Source: Erwinia_E haradaeae_H
Lineage (GTDB): Bacteria > Pseudomonadota > Gammaproteobacteria > Enterobacterales > Enterobacteriaceae
DNA length: 64,000 nt
Reading direction: 5' to 3'
Assembly (NCBI RefSeq): GCF_900698885.1
Contig: NZ_LR217705.1
Coordinates: 124,001-188,000, forward strand
Shown: positions 1-9,190 of the stretch, in pieces
Layout of the letters: every line of letters starts with the position of its first letter
How positions within the stretch are numbered: the first letter of the stretch is position 1
The notes under the pieces: model-generated
What the model saw: only the letters and a program-made list of their open reading frames with translations
The model's database searches: none
What the model was told of the DNA's origin: nothing
Translations under genes and position numbers: made by a program

Positions 1-78
1 GATTCTACATCCAGTGTGCATATCAAAGATGCGGTGATGCCATTTGCAAGTTACATCATTATGCCAATTCGTTTATAA
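1..78 (+). CDS. dnaN: DNA polymerase III beta sliding clamp, C-terminal end (partial)
   Basis: The first 25 codons of the window are open and end at TAA (76-78). They read DSTSSVHIKDAVMPFASYII followed by MPIRL, which matches the C-terminus of enterobacterial DnaN (the E. coli clamp ends ...AAYVVMPMRL). The gene is cut by the window edge. The clamp tethers Pol III to DNA. It lies 87 bases upstream of gyrB on the same strand, the place where E. coli has recF; recF is absent here. Confidence 0.9.
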   Translation, partial: DSTSSVHIKDAVMPFASYIIMPIRL

Positions 79-165
79 TACGTGCATAGTAAGTTTTTGC
101 AGGTAGTGTAGAAGTGATAGTATAATAGTTTTTTATTTAAAAATTAAAATTAATGAGAAAGATTG

Positions 166-2574
166 ATGCCAAACATGTATGACTCTTCGAGTATTAAGGT
201 GTTAAAAGGGCTTGATGCAGTACGAAAACGCCCTGGTATGTATATTGGTAATACAGATGATGGAACTGGTTTACATCACATGGTTTTTGAGGTAGTGGAT
301 AATGCAATTGATGAAACGCTTGCAGGTTATTGTTCGCATATTAGTGTAACTATTTATTCCGATCGCTCCGTGTCAATACAAGATAATGGTCGTGGTATTC
401 CTACGGGAATACATACAGAAGAGGGGGTTTCTGCTGCGGAAGTGATTATGACGATTTTACATGCTGGTGGAAAATTTGATGATAACTCATACAAAGTATC
501 TGGAGGTCTTCATGGCGTTGGTGTATCCGTGGTAAATGCACTATCAGAAAAATTAGAGTTGACTATTTTTCGTGAAGGAAAAATATATTTTCAAACTTAT
601 ATGCATGGTAAAGCACAATCTCCGCTAGATATAATAGGTGATACTCATTTGACAGGCACATTAGTTCGTTTCTGGCCTAGTCACAATACTTTTAAAAATG
701 TTATAGATTTTGAATATTCAATTTTAGAAAAACGTTTACGGGAATTATCTTTCCTTAATTCTGGGGTGTCCATAGTTTTAGAAGATAAACGACATAATAA
801 AGAAGATGTGTACCATTATAAAGGTGGGTTGCAAGCGTTTATTAAATACCTAAACAGAAACAAGACACCGATTCACCCTAATATTTTTTATTACATCACC
901 CAGAAAGATAACATTGGTGTAGAGGTAGCCTTGCAGTGGAATGATGGTTTTAAGGAAATTATACACTGTTTTACTAATAATATTCCACAACGTGATGGTG
1001 GGACTCATCTTGTTGGTTTTCGGTCTTCTATGACTCGCACTCTAAATACTTATATGGACAGAGAAGGATATACTAAGAAATCTAAAGTGTCTATTATTGG
1101 TGATGATGCGCGTGAAGGATTGATTGCTGTCATATCAATTAAATCTTCAGATCCAAAATTTTCTTCACAAACTAAAGATAAACTAGTTTCATCTGAGGTA
1201 AAAACGGTAGTTGAGCAAACAATGAATGAGTTGCTTTACGCTTATTTATTAGAGCACCCAGGTGATGCGAAAATAATAGTTGGAAAGATTATTGATGCAG
1301 CTCGTGCTCGGGAAGCATCTCGTCGCGCACGAGAAATAACTCGCCGAAAGGGCGCATTAGATTTATCTAGCTTACCTGGAAAGTTAGCTGATTGCCAAGA
1401 AAAAAATCCAGCTCTCTCTGAGCTTTATTTAGTGGAAGGTGACTCAGCTGGTGGATCTGCAAAACAGGGGAGAAACCGTAAAAATCAAGCTATTTTACCA
1501 TTAAAAGGGAAAATTCTTAATGTAGAAAAAGCGCGTTTTGATAAAATGCTGGCATCGCAGGAGGTTGCAACGCTGATTACCGCTTTGGGTTGTGGTATTG
1601 GTCGTGATGAGTACAATCCAGATAAGTTACGTTATCATAACATTATTATTATGACCGATGCAGATGTTGATGGATCGCATATTCGCACATTACTTTTAAC
1701 GTTTTTCTATCGTCAAATGCCAGAAATTATCGAGCGAGGGCATCTCTATATTGCGCAACCACCACTGTATAAGGTTAAAAGAGGTAAGCAAGAAAAATAT
1801 ATTAAAGATGATGATGCTATGGATCAGTATCAAATGTCCATTGCTCTTGAGAAGGCTGTGCTACATGTTGGGAATGACGGGCTAGACTTAAGAGGAGCGC
1901 AGCTTGAAATATTAGTCAATACATTCCAGGATACACATAGAATGATTAAAAAATTAGAGCGTTATTATCCAACAGAATTACTTAATGCGCTCATTTATCA
2001 CAAAACTTTAAGTGATTTAACAGGAGAGATGGTCGTAGAAGAGTGGCTGCAGGATTTATTAAATGATTTAAATGACAATAATATAAATGGTGGATTTTAT
2101 GAGGGAATTGTTCAGAAAAACCATCAATTAGATTTATTTGAACCAATCTTACGCGGACGTATACATGGCGTGGAGATGGAATATTTTCTAGATAATGATT
2201 TTATATGTAGTGAGACATATCAAAGAATCTCTATATTAGGCAGGGAATTGCGTGGTCTAATTAAACAAGACGCGTATGTAGCGCGCGGAGATCGTCGTCA
2301 ATCGGTGTTCAGTTTTGAGCAGGCAGTTAATTGGTTGATTTCAGAATCACGCCGGGGTTTATCAGTGCAGAGGTATAAAGGTTTAGGTGAAATGAATCCG
2401 GAGCAATTATGGGAGACAACAATGAATCCAAAGAGTCGGCGTATGTTTTTGGTAACTATTCAAGATGCTTTGAAAACTGATCAGTTATTTAGTACCTTAA
2501 TGGGAGATACAGTAGAACCTCGTCGCGCTTTTATTGAAACTAATGCCTTACGTGCAGCTCATATCGATATTTAA
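166..2574 (+). CDS. gyrB: DNA gyrase subunit B
   Basis: ATPase subunit of gyrase, which with GyrA introduces negative supercoils. It is 802 residues against 804 in E. coli and near-collinear throughout. Visible are the GHKL ATPase motifs (DNAIDE near residue 45, LHGVGVS near 117), the TOPRIM metal site (EGDSAGG near 424, DADVDGSHI near 498), the long insert typical of Gram-negative GyrB, and the C-terminal QRYKGLGEMNPEQLWETTM block. The ATG at 166 is chosen over an in-frame TTG at 163 because it gives the family N-terminus and sits after a GAGAAAG ribosome site. It directly follows dnaN, so recF has been lost. Confidence 0.97.
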   Translation: MPNMYDSSSIKVLKGLDAVRKRPGMYIGNTDDGTGLHHMVFEVVDNAIDETLAGYCSHISVTIYSDRSVSIQDNGRGIPTGIHTEEGVSAAEVIMTILHAGGKFDDNSYKVSGGLHGVGVSVVNALSEKLELTIFREGKIYFQTYMHGKAQSPLDIIGDTHLTGTLVRFWPSHNTFKNVIDFEYSILEKRLRELSFLNSGVSIVLEDKRHNKEDVYHYKGGLQAFIKYLNRNKTPIHPNIFYYITQKDNIGVEVALQWNDGFKEIIHCFTNNIPQRDGGTHLVGFRSSMTRTLNTYMDREGYTKKSKVSIIGDDAREGLIAVISIKSSDPKFSSQTKDKLVSSEVKTVVEQTMNELLYAYLLEHPGDAKIIVGKIIDAARAREASRRAREITRRKGALDLSSLPGKLADCQEKNPALSELYLVEGDSAGGSAKQGRNRKNQAILPLKGKILNVEKARFDKMLASQEVATLITALGCGIGRDEYNPDKLRYHNIIIMTDADVDGSHIRTLLLTFFYRQMPEIIERGHLYIAQPPLYKVKRGKQEKYIKDDDAMDQYQMSIALEKAVLHVGNDGLDLRGAQLEILVNTFQDTHRMIKKLERYYPTELLNALIYHKTLSDLTGEMVVEEWLQDLLNDLNDNNINGGFYEGIVQKNHQLDLFEPILRGRIHGVEMEYFLDNDFICSETYQRISILGRELRGLIKQDAYVARGDRRQSVFSFEQAVNWLISESRRGLSVQRYKGLGEMNPEQLWETTMNPKSRRMFLVTIQDALKTDQLFSTLMGDTVEPRRAFIETNALRAAHIDI

Positions 2575-2790
2575 TATTTAATAAAATTTTTAAATAATCA
2601 AGCAAAACAGTATTACCACGATACACTTTATAGTAGCTCAGTATTATTCTACAGGTTAGGTATAGAAAAATTTTCTTCTAGATAAATTACATTATAGCGG
2701 GATAATTGTTTTCACTTTTTTCACTTTGCGTTATAAATTTTTGCTGTATGATGCTAGCGTAAGAAGATATAGTAATATTCTGAGGATAGA

Positions 2791-3597
2791 ATGACAATTA
2801 AATTAATTGCAATTGATATAGACGGCACATTACTTAACCCGAGGAATGAGTTAACACCCAAAGTAAAAAAGGTTATCAAGAGAGTTAACAATACGGGGGT
2901 TAAAGTGGTCTTGGCTACAGGAAGACCGTTTATTGGTGTTGAGTATTATCTCAATGAGCTAGATTTACATAAGGATGATCAATATTGCATTACTAATAAT
3001 GGCTCATTAATTCAGAAAACAATAAGTGGAGAATGTCTTTTTGAAATGTTATTAAGTTTTGATGATTATCTTTATTTTGAAAAATTATCACGAATATTAG
3101 GGGTTCACTTCCAGGCCTTAACTAAAACAGAAATGTTTACATCGAACAAAAACATTAGCAAATATACTGTTCATGAAGCTTGGATGACTGGAATTCCTTT
3201 GCGTTATTGCTCTGTAGGTAATATGGACTGTAATTTAACCTTCCCAAAAGTAATGATGCTAGATCCTCCGGATCGATTAGATGCTGCTATCGCTCGCATC
3301 CCAGATAAGGTATTTCAGGAATATACTATCATGAAAAGTTCACCGTACTATCTAGAAATTCTTGACAAACGAGCAAATAAAGGCGCAGCTGTACAATTTA
3401 TAGCGGAGATTTTAGGATATTCAAGGAGTGAGATTATGGCAATTGGCGATCAAGAAAATGATTTGGCTATGTTAGAGTATGCAGGTACAAGCATAGCTAT
3501 GGGCAATAGTATCTCTCAAGTAAAGTCGGTGGCAAAATTTATTACAAAAAGTAATGAAGAGGATGGTGTAGCGTTAGCAATCGAACAGTTTATTTAA
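2791..3597 (+). CDS. yidA: Cof-type HAD phosphatase YidA
   Basis: Sugar-phosphate phosphatase of the HAD superfamily, subfamily IIB (Cof). It is 268 residues (E. coli 270). HAD motif I is DIDGT (residues 9-13, nucleophile Asp), with a TGR motif near 43 and motif IV GDQENDLAM near 218. A TGAGGA ribosome site lies a few bases before the ATG. In E. coli the order is gyrB-yidB-yidA; yidB is missing here and only about 216 bases separate gyrB from yidA. The family dephosphorylates small sugar phosphates; the physiological substrate cannot be read from the sequence. Confidence 0.92.
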   Translation: MTIKLIAIDIDGTLLNPRNELTPKVKKVIKRVNNTGVKVVLATGRPFIGVEYYLNELDLHKDDQYCITNNGSLIQKTISGECLFEMLLSFDDYLYFEKLSRILGVHFQALTKTEMFTSNKNISKYTVHEAWMTGIPLRYCSVGNMDCNLTFPKVMMLDPPDRLDAAIARIPDKVFQEYTIMKSSPYYLEILDKRANKGAAVQFIAEILGYSRSEIMAIGDQENDLAMLEYAGTSIAMGNSISQVKSVAKFITKSNEEDGVALAIEQFI

Positions 3598-4261
3598 ATA
3601 AGGAAAAATTTGTAAGAACTCCTATGTATATTGCATTTTTTTTATATATATATTATGATTTGGTCATTTAAAATAACTAATTAGTGTATAATACTATTAT
3701 AGATACATTGTTCTTCTATGGATGAACTATAATTATAGATACTGAAAAGGTTCTATGATATTAATGTATATGTCAACTAAGTTATATGTTGAATACTGAA
3801 ATATTTTTAAATTTCCTTTATTTATTTTGCTAGTTATTTTGATGATATGATGTGTGTGAAAATAAAATCATAGAGGATTTTACTAATACAATTATTATCT
3901 GTAACTATGAATAGATAGTGGAATTTACTATAATTTTTCAATAAAAATGTTATCTATTCATATTATTAAAAATTTTTCTCTTAGGTCATGAAATTTTCTG
4001 AAATATTACAAGATAGTTTTTATCTAACTAGTGTAGTACTGTAGGATTTTTTAAAAAATTATATTAGTATAGACAGTAAAAAATATAAATATTGTTATAG
4101 TTTGCGCTATTATATTTTTATTTATGATTTTTGTAGCATTTTACTTAAATTTTACAAGTATTATATGCAAGGCAAGCCTGCTATGGGTGCACACATAGTT
4201 GTATGTAAGATGTTTGATGTGTGCTAGATAAAACATTTTAACTAGAATTTAGGAAAAAGGT
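3598..4261. other. 664-base AT-rich spacer, yidA to rpmH
   Basis: I see no coding region or RNA gene here. It joins two blocks that diverge from around dnaA in E. coli. I found no DnaA box (TTATCCACA) in it, so there is no visible origin. It should contain the rpmH promoter, which I could not place with confidence. An AGGAAAAAGG ribosome site precedes rpmH. Confidence 0.6.
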
Positions 4262-4411
4262 ATGAAGCGTACTTTCCAACCCTCTGTGATTAAACGTAAT
4301 CGAACTCATGGTTTTCGTTCTCGCATGAAAAGCAAAAACGGTCGAAAAATTTTATCTCATAGACGAGCTAAAGGGCGAGTACGTTTAACTGTCTCAAGTG
4401 ATAAGTATTAA
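4262..4411 (+). CDS. rpmH: 50S ribosomal protein L34
   Basis: Short basic ribosomal protein of 49 residues (E. coli 46), starting MKRTFQPSVIKRNRTHGFR, the family signature, and then RMKSKNGRKIL and HRRAKGR. The last residues (VSSDKY) extend slightly beyond E. coli. A purine-rich site precedes the ATG. It heads the conserved rpmH-rnpA-yidD-yidC cluster; rnpA begins 17 bases later. Confidence 0.97.
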   Translation: MKRTFQPSVIKRNRTHGFRSRMKSKNGRKILSHRRAKGRVRLTVSSDKY

Positions 4412-4428
4412 TCTCTACGCATCATAAT

Positions 4429-4788
4429 ATGAAGGAATATTTATTCACAAAGAAGTTGCGCTTGTTAACTTCCGCGCATTTTAATTTTGTTTTTCAGAGG
4501 CCACAACGAGTTAGTGTAACTTATATCACGATTCTTGGGCGTTTGAATAAACTAGGTCACCCAAGGATTGGATTTTCTCTTTCTAAAAAAAATCTTAAGC
4601 ATTCACATGAACGTAATAGAGTTAAACGATTAATACGGGAAAGTTTTCGTCAAAATCAACATCAGCTCCCGGGGATGGATTTTGTAGTTATAGTGAGGCG
4701 TGGGATTATGTCTCTTGATAACCCTTCTCTTGTAATAATATTGGAGAAATTATGGCGTCGTCATTGCCTATTAGTGCACAGATTTTAA
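4429..4788 (+). CDS. rnpA: ribonuclease P protein component
   Basis: Protein cofactor of RNase P, which trims tRNA 5' leaders together with the RnpB RNA (not in this window). It is 119 residues, the same as E. coli. The RNR core is visible as HERNRVKRLIRESFR (about residues 60-74), with LGRLNKLGHPRIGFSLSKKN before it and LEKLWRRHC near the end. It lies 17 bases after rpmH, and its last 37 bases overlap yidD in another frame. Confidence 0.96.
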   Translation: MKEYLFTKKLRLLTSAHFNFVFQRPQRVSVTYITILGRLNKLGHPRIGFSLSKKNLKHSHERNRVKRLIRESFRQNQHQLPGMDFVVIVRRGIMSLDNPSLVIILEKLWRRHCLLVHRF

Positions 4789-4994
4789 TTTTTATGGTAA
4801 GAGTTTATCGATACGCTATTAGTCCATTAGTAAGACCATGTTGTCGGTTTCAGCCAACCTGTTCTCAGTATAGTATTGAAGCATTGCAAAAATTTGGCGC
4901 GATTAAAGGTGGATGGTTGTCCATAAAACGTATATTACAATGTCATCCTTTTAGTTCTGGTGGTAAGCATCCATTACCGCCACGTAAACATTGA
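4752..4994 (+). CDS. yidD: membrane protein insertion efficiency factor YidD
   Basis: Small membrane-associated protein of 80 residues (E. coli 85), thought to assist YidC-dependent insertion. The family motif CCRFQPTCSQYSIEAL (about residues 30-45), GGWLSIKRILQCHP and GG-HPLPP are all present. The N-terminal hydrophobic/amphipathic stretch is residues 9-27. The ATG lies inside the rnpA 3' end (37-base overlap), as in other enterics, which suggests translational coupling. yidC follows after 18 bases. Confidence 0.94.
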   Translation: MASSLPISAQILIFMVRVYRYAISPLVRPCCRFQPTCSQYSIEALQKFGAIKGGWLSIKRILQCHPFSSGGKHPLPPRKH

Positions 4995-5012
4995 TCTCAG
5001 AGAGTCTGAAGA

Positions 5013-6659
5013 ATGCACTCTAAAAGTAAATTCTTGGTAATTATTTGTCTATTTTTATCTTTTGTTGTGTGGCAAATTTTTTACATGGAAAAAACTATTC
5101 AGCCAGAATCATATCAGACGACAGAGAAGATCGTGAGTCCAGAGAGTCACAATATACAGCAGAATATATTGCATGACGACTTAGATACAAGGATCACGGT
5201 CAAAACTGATGTTTTGTCTTTATGTATTAATACGCGCGGGGGTGATATTGAGCAGGCTGCATTACTATCCTATTCAGATAAATTAGGCTCGCATCACCCT
5301 TTTTTACTTTTAGAGTCTAGCCCAGATTTTTTATATCAAGCTAAAAGTGGATTAATAGGTCATGATGGACCTGATGATATATCTAATGATATACGACCAA
5401 TTTATGTTAGTAAGCAAAAGCATTTTGAGCTCTTAAAGAATGAAAATGAATTACGCATCCCATTAACTTTTGTTTCAAAAAATAATATAACTTATGTTAA
5501 AACCTTTGTTTTACGCCGCGGTAATTATGCTATTGATGTTTCTTATCAGATTAATAATAAATCTATAAACCCCATAGAGGTCGCAATGTGCGGTCAGCTG
5601 AGGCAGACCAGTGAGTTACCAGAAGGTCGCAACACGAATAGCAATAATTTTGCTCTACGTACTTTTCGTGGTGCGGCTTACTCCAGTAGTCAGAGTAAAT
5701 ACTCTAAGTATGATTTTGATACTATTCAGAAAAATAAGCACCTGCGTGTAATAACTATGAATGGCTGGATAGCTATGTTACAGCAATATTTTGCTTCTAT
5801 ATGGATTCCAAAAACAAGAGGTAATAATATATTATATACAAATACTTTGAATAATAACATAGTTTCTATTAATTATCAATCAGATCCGGTGGTTATTGCA
5901 TCCGGCTCTCAAAAGATTCTAGAAGCTACATTATGGATTGGACCAGAAGTACAAGAGCGCATGAGAACCGTAGCGCCATATGTAGAACTAACAGTAGATT
6001 ATGGTTGGTTGTGGTTTATTTCTCAACCTTTATTTAAGTTATTGCAGTTTATTAATCGTTTTATCAATAATTGGGGTTTTTCAATTATTCTTATTACGTT
6101 AATTGTGCGTAGTATTACATATCCACTTAGCAAAGCTCAGTATACTTCTATGGCTCGTATGCGTATTCTTCAACCAAAAATTCAATCGATGCGTGAGCGA
6201 TTTGGAGAAGACAAGCAGCGCATGAATCAAGAAATGATGGCGTTATATAAAAGAGAAAAAGTTAATCCATTGGGAGGGTGTTTACCTCTAATAATTCAGA
6301 TGCCTATATTTCTAGGGCTCTATTATATGTTAATCGGATCAGTAGAACTTAGACATGCATCGTTTATTTTTTGGATTAAAGATTTATCTGCACAGGATCC
6401 ATATTATATTCTTCCACTCTTAATGGGTGCTACTATGTTTTTTATTCAGAAGTTATCACCAACAACAGCAACAGATCCTATACAGCAAAAAATTATTACT
6501 TTTATGCCAGTTATCTTTACTATGTTTTTCTTGTGTTTTCCCTCAGGATTAGTTTTATACTATATCATCAGCAATCTAGTAACTTTATTACAACAGCATA
6601 TGATTTATCGAGATTTAGAAAAGTGTGGCTTGTGTCTTCGTGATAAACACTCAGAATAG
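5013..6659 (+). CDS. yidC: membrane protein insertase YidC
   Basis: Inner-membrane insertase and chaperone acting alone and with Sec. It is 548 residues, the same length as E. coli. There is an N-terminal transmembrane anchor (about residues 7-24), a large periplasmic domain (to about 345), then the conserved five-segment core. The hydrophilic-groove Arg is in LIVRSITYPLSK (about residue 366), and GGCLPLIIQMPIFLGLYYML follows. The C-terminus ends soon after the last helix. It is the last gene of the rpmH-rnpA-yidD-yidC cluster; mnmE, next in E. coli, is not here. Confidence 0.96.
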   Translation: MHSKSKFLVIICLFLSFVVWQIFYMEKTIQPESYQTTEKIVSPESHNIQQNILHDDLDTRITVKTDVLSLCINTRGGDIEQAALLSYSDKLGSHHPFLLLESSPDFLYQAKSGLIGHDGPDDISNDIRPIYVSKQKHFELLKNENELRIPLTFVSKNNITYVKTFVLRRGNYAIDVSYQINNKSINPIEVAMCGQLRQTSELPEGRNTNSNNFALRTFRGAAYSSSQSKYSKYDFDTIQKNKHLRVITMNGWIAMLQQYFASIWIPKTRGNNILYTNTLNNNIVSINYQSDPVVIASGSQKILEATLWIGPEVQERMRTVAPYVELTVDYGWLWFISQPLFKLLQFINRFINNWGFSIILITLIVRSITYPLSKAQYTSMARMRILQPKIQSMRERFGEDKQRMNQEMMALYKREKVNPLGGCLPLIIQMPIFLGLYYMLIGSVELRHASFIFWIKDLSAQDPYYILPLLMGATMFFIQKLSPTTATDPIQQKIITFMPVIFTMFFLCFPSGLVLYYIISNLVTLLQQHMIYRDLEKCGLCLRDKHSE

Positions 6660-7081
6660 CATAGAAGAATTTTATTGTATGAGTGAATTTATTATATCTA
6701 GGATAGAGGTATAATATAAATCTGTAATGTCAATTATGAATCAAGAATCAGTAGTAGTTGATCTTAGGTCATATTTCAGTCTCGCTTTAATAAAGTTCAG
6801 TTATTTGTTTTTATGATTCTTAGGTAATTAATAGTATTAAAGATCTGATTTTAATAGATTTTGGTAAGATAGTGTATATATAGTGATAGTTATCATTCAT
6901 TTTTAAATATTGCATGAAATCGTAATATAAATAAGTTTTGTTATCTAGGATGAGCATATCTGGCCATAGGGAGGTTTAGATCCATAAATAGAGGTATAAT
7001 TAATATTCACTACTAAGTATGGCATTAGTAATGCCTGAGAGATATTTTATTACTACATCTCATTATCAAGAGAGGGTGCGA
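6660..7081. other. spacer yidC to rpoH
   Basis: AT-rich, no gene recognised. In-frame codons run upstream from the rpoH ATG to 7019 but do not resemble the RpoH N-terminus. The spacer should hold the rpoH promoter; I see no clear candidate. Confidence 0.5.
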
Positions 7082-7936
7082 ATGATTAAAGAAATACAAA
7101 CTCTCACTGTTTCTTCTTTAGGAAACTTAGATGAATATATTCGGGCAGTCAATTCTTGGCCAATGTTAACAGCAGTTGAGGAAAAGGGGTTAGCTGAGCG
7201 GTTATATTATCATGGTGATTTAGTGGCAGCTAAGACATTAATTTTATCTCATTTACGTTTTGTGGTGCATATTGCGTGTAATTATTCTGGTTATGGGTTA
7301 CTGAAAGCGGATTTAATACAAGAGGGTAATATTGGTCTTATGAAGGCAGTACGCCGTTTTAATCCAGAAGTCGGTGTACGCTTAGTTTCTTTTGCTGTGC
7401 ACTGGATTAAAGCAGAAATTCATGAATATGTATTACGTAATTGGCGCATTGTTAAGGTTGCCACTACAAAAGCACAGAGAAAGTTGTTCTTTAATTTGCG
7501 AAAAACTAAAAAGCGTTTAGGATGGTTTAATCAAGATGAAGTTGACATGGTTGCTAGAGAGCTTGGAGTGAGTAGTAAGGATGTTCGTGAAATGGAATCA
7601 AGAATGTCTGCGCAGGACTTAATTTTTGATCCTCAGCCAGATGATAGCATTGAACAGGAGGCGCTAACTCCAATGTTTTATTTGCAAGATTTATCATCTA
7701 ATTTTTCCACTGGCATTGAAGAAGACAATTGGGGAGATTATGCTTCCGATAAGCTTAGTATAGCACTTCATGCTCTTGATCATCGCAGTCAACATATTAT
7801 TAAAGCAAGATGGTTAGACGAGAATAATAAAACTACTCTCCAAGAATTAGCGAATCATTATGGTGTTTCTGCTGAACGTATCCGACAGTTAGAGAAAAAT
7901 GCTATGCAAAAATTACGCAGAGCTATCTTAGTTTAA
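7082..7936 (+). CDS. rpoH: RNA polymerase heat-shock sigma factor sigma-32
   Basis: Sigma factor directing transcription of chaperones and proteases. From the ATG at 7082 it is 284 residues, exactly the E. coli length, and that ATG has an AGAGGG ribosome site at 7071-7076; an earlier ATG at 7019 would add 21 unrelated residues. Region 2 is almost unchanged from E. coli (ADLIQEGNIGLMKAVRRFNP, then VSFAVHWIKAEIHEYVLRNW), and the RpoH box QRKLFFNLRKTKKRLGWFNQ is intact. Region 4.2 is ERIRQLEKNAMQKLRR. The upstream ftsE-ftsX genes of E. coli are absent, and ftsY lies 34 kb away. Confidence 0.96.
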   Translation: MIKEIQTLTVSSLGNLDEYIRAVNSWPMLTAVEEKGLAERLYYHGDLVAAKTLILSHLRFVVHIACNYSGYGLLKADLIQEGNIGLMKAVRRFNPEVGVRLVSFAVHWIKAEIHEYVLRNWRIVKVATTKAQRKLFFNLRKTKKRLGWFNQDEVDMVARELGVSSKDVREMESRMSAQDLIFDPQPDDSIEQEALTPMFYLQDLSSNFSTGIEEDNWGDYASDKLSIALHALDHRSQHIIKARWLDENNKTTLQELANHYGVSAERIRQLEKNAMQKLRRAILV

Positions 7937-8197
7937 GGTGTACTATACTCTGACATGTGGTGGTATTTATTATGCTAATATAGAAAACAATTAGGTGGAC
8001 ATATTGATAATATTTGTTTTTAAAAAAAGAGCATTTTATTTTTAATGAAAATAATTAAAAATAATATTTAATATATACTAAATAAGTTTGTGTCTACATT
8101 TGAGTGAGATATTTGATTAGTGCTCAAGTAAGTATGTATAGGCATCTAATAAATAAAAATCAGGGTTACAATAGATCACAACATAGAATTGTTTATT

Positions 8198-9190
8198 ATG
8201 CATAATGACATTTTTTCTAAAAATATTTTTATGATTCTCCCAGGGTTTGAAGAACAACGTATAGATAATTTTTTGCATAATAAACTAAAAGGAGTTCCAC
8301 GTAGTATGATTTATCGGATCTTACGTACTGGAGCGGTTCGAATTAATAAAAAACGTGTTAAACCATGGTATAAACTACAAATTGGAGATGAAATATACGT
8401 TCCATTAATTCGCACCATTCGGTCAAAAGATGCGAATTTATCGAAAAAGATGGCTGTAGTGACTGCATTAGAAGATGCTATTATCTATGAAGATGAATAT
8501 ATAATAGGGCTGAATAAACCTTCTGGGATAGCAGTACATGGTGGCAGTGGTCTACAGTATGGAGTGATTGAAGCATTACGTTCATTACGGCCAGCTACAG
8601 AATTTCTTGAGTTAGTCCACCGTCTGGACCGAGATACATCAGGTGTTTTATTGTTAGCTAAAAAAAGATCCTCATTACGCATGCTCCATGAGCAATTACG
8701 TGAAAATAGTATGGAGAAGAATTATTTAGCTTTAGTTCAAGGACGGTGGCCAATGCATATAAAAATAGTAGACGCTCCATTATTAAAAACCATTCAATGC
8801 AATCATCAATCTAAAGTAAGAGTCCATCAAAATGGAAAACCATCTAAAACATTATTTCAAATAAAAGAGAACTATGCTCATATTGCAACTTTAGTTAAAG
8901 CATCTCTTGTAACTGGACGTATGCATCAAATTCGCGCACATGCTTTACATATAGGTCATCCCATTATTCTAGATAATCTTTATGGAAATTCTGATTTTAG
9001 TAAGCATTTTAAAGGTATTGGACTACAACGTCTTTTTTTACATGCAGCTACATTATCTTTTATACATCCACATACGAAAAAAATTATATTGATTAGTGCT
9101 CCGCTAGACAAGCAATTAAACAATTGCTTGAAAAGATTACGCTTTAGCGCAACTCCTGTAAAATGTAATCAATTCAACTGCTTTTTATAA
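8198..9190 (+). CDS. rluC: 23S rRNA pseudouridine synthase RluC
   Basis: Makes pseudouridines in 23S rRNA (955/2504/2580 in E. coli). It has an N-terminal S4 RNA-binding domain (RIDNFLHNKLKGVPRSMIYR, about residues 20-45), then the RluA-type catalytic domain with HRLDRDTSG (catalytic Asp near residue 145) and the VTGRMHQIRAHALHIGHPI block near 245. The ATG at 8198 is preferred over an in-frame TTG at 8189. The C-terminus carries an extra tail (SATPVKCNQFNCFL) not seen in E. coli. It stands alone; neither rne nor the maf-rpmF side is nearby. Confidence 0.95.
   Translation: MHNDIFSKNIFMILPGFEEQRIDNFLHNKLKGVPRSMIYRILRTGAVRINKKRVKPWYKLQIGDEIYVPLIRTIRSKDANLSKKMAVVTALEDAIIYEDEYIIGLNKPSGIAVHGGSGLQYGVIEALRSLRPATEFLELVHRLDRDTSGVLLLAKKRSSLRMLHEQLRENSMEKNYLALVQGRWPMHIKIVDAPLLKTIQCNHQSKVRVHQNGKPSKTLFQIKENYAHIATLVKASLVTGRMHQIRAHALHIGHPIILDNLYGNSDFSKHFKGIGLQRLFLHAATLSFIHPHTKKIILISAPLDKQLNNCLKRLRFSATPVKCNQFNCFL

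Noticed and set aside
8485..8682. Minus-strand open frame inside rluC
   Set aside because: Shadow of a well-conserved gene on the other strand.
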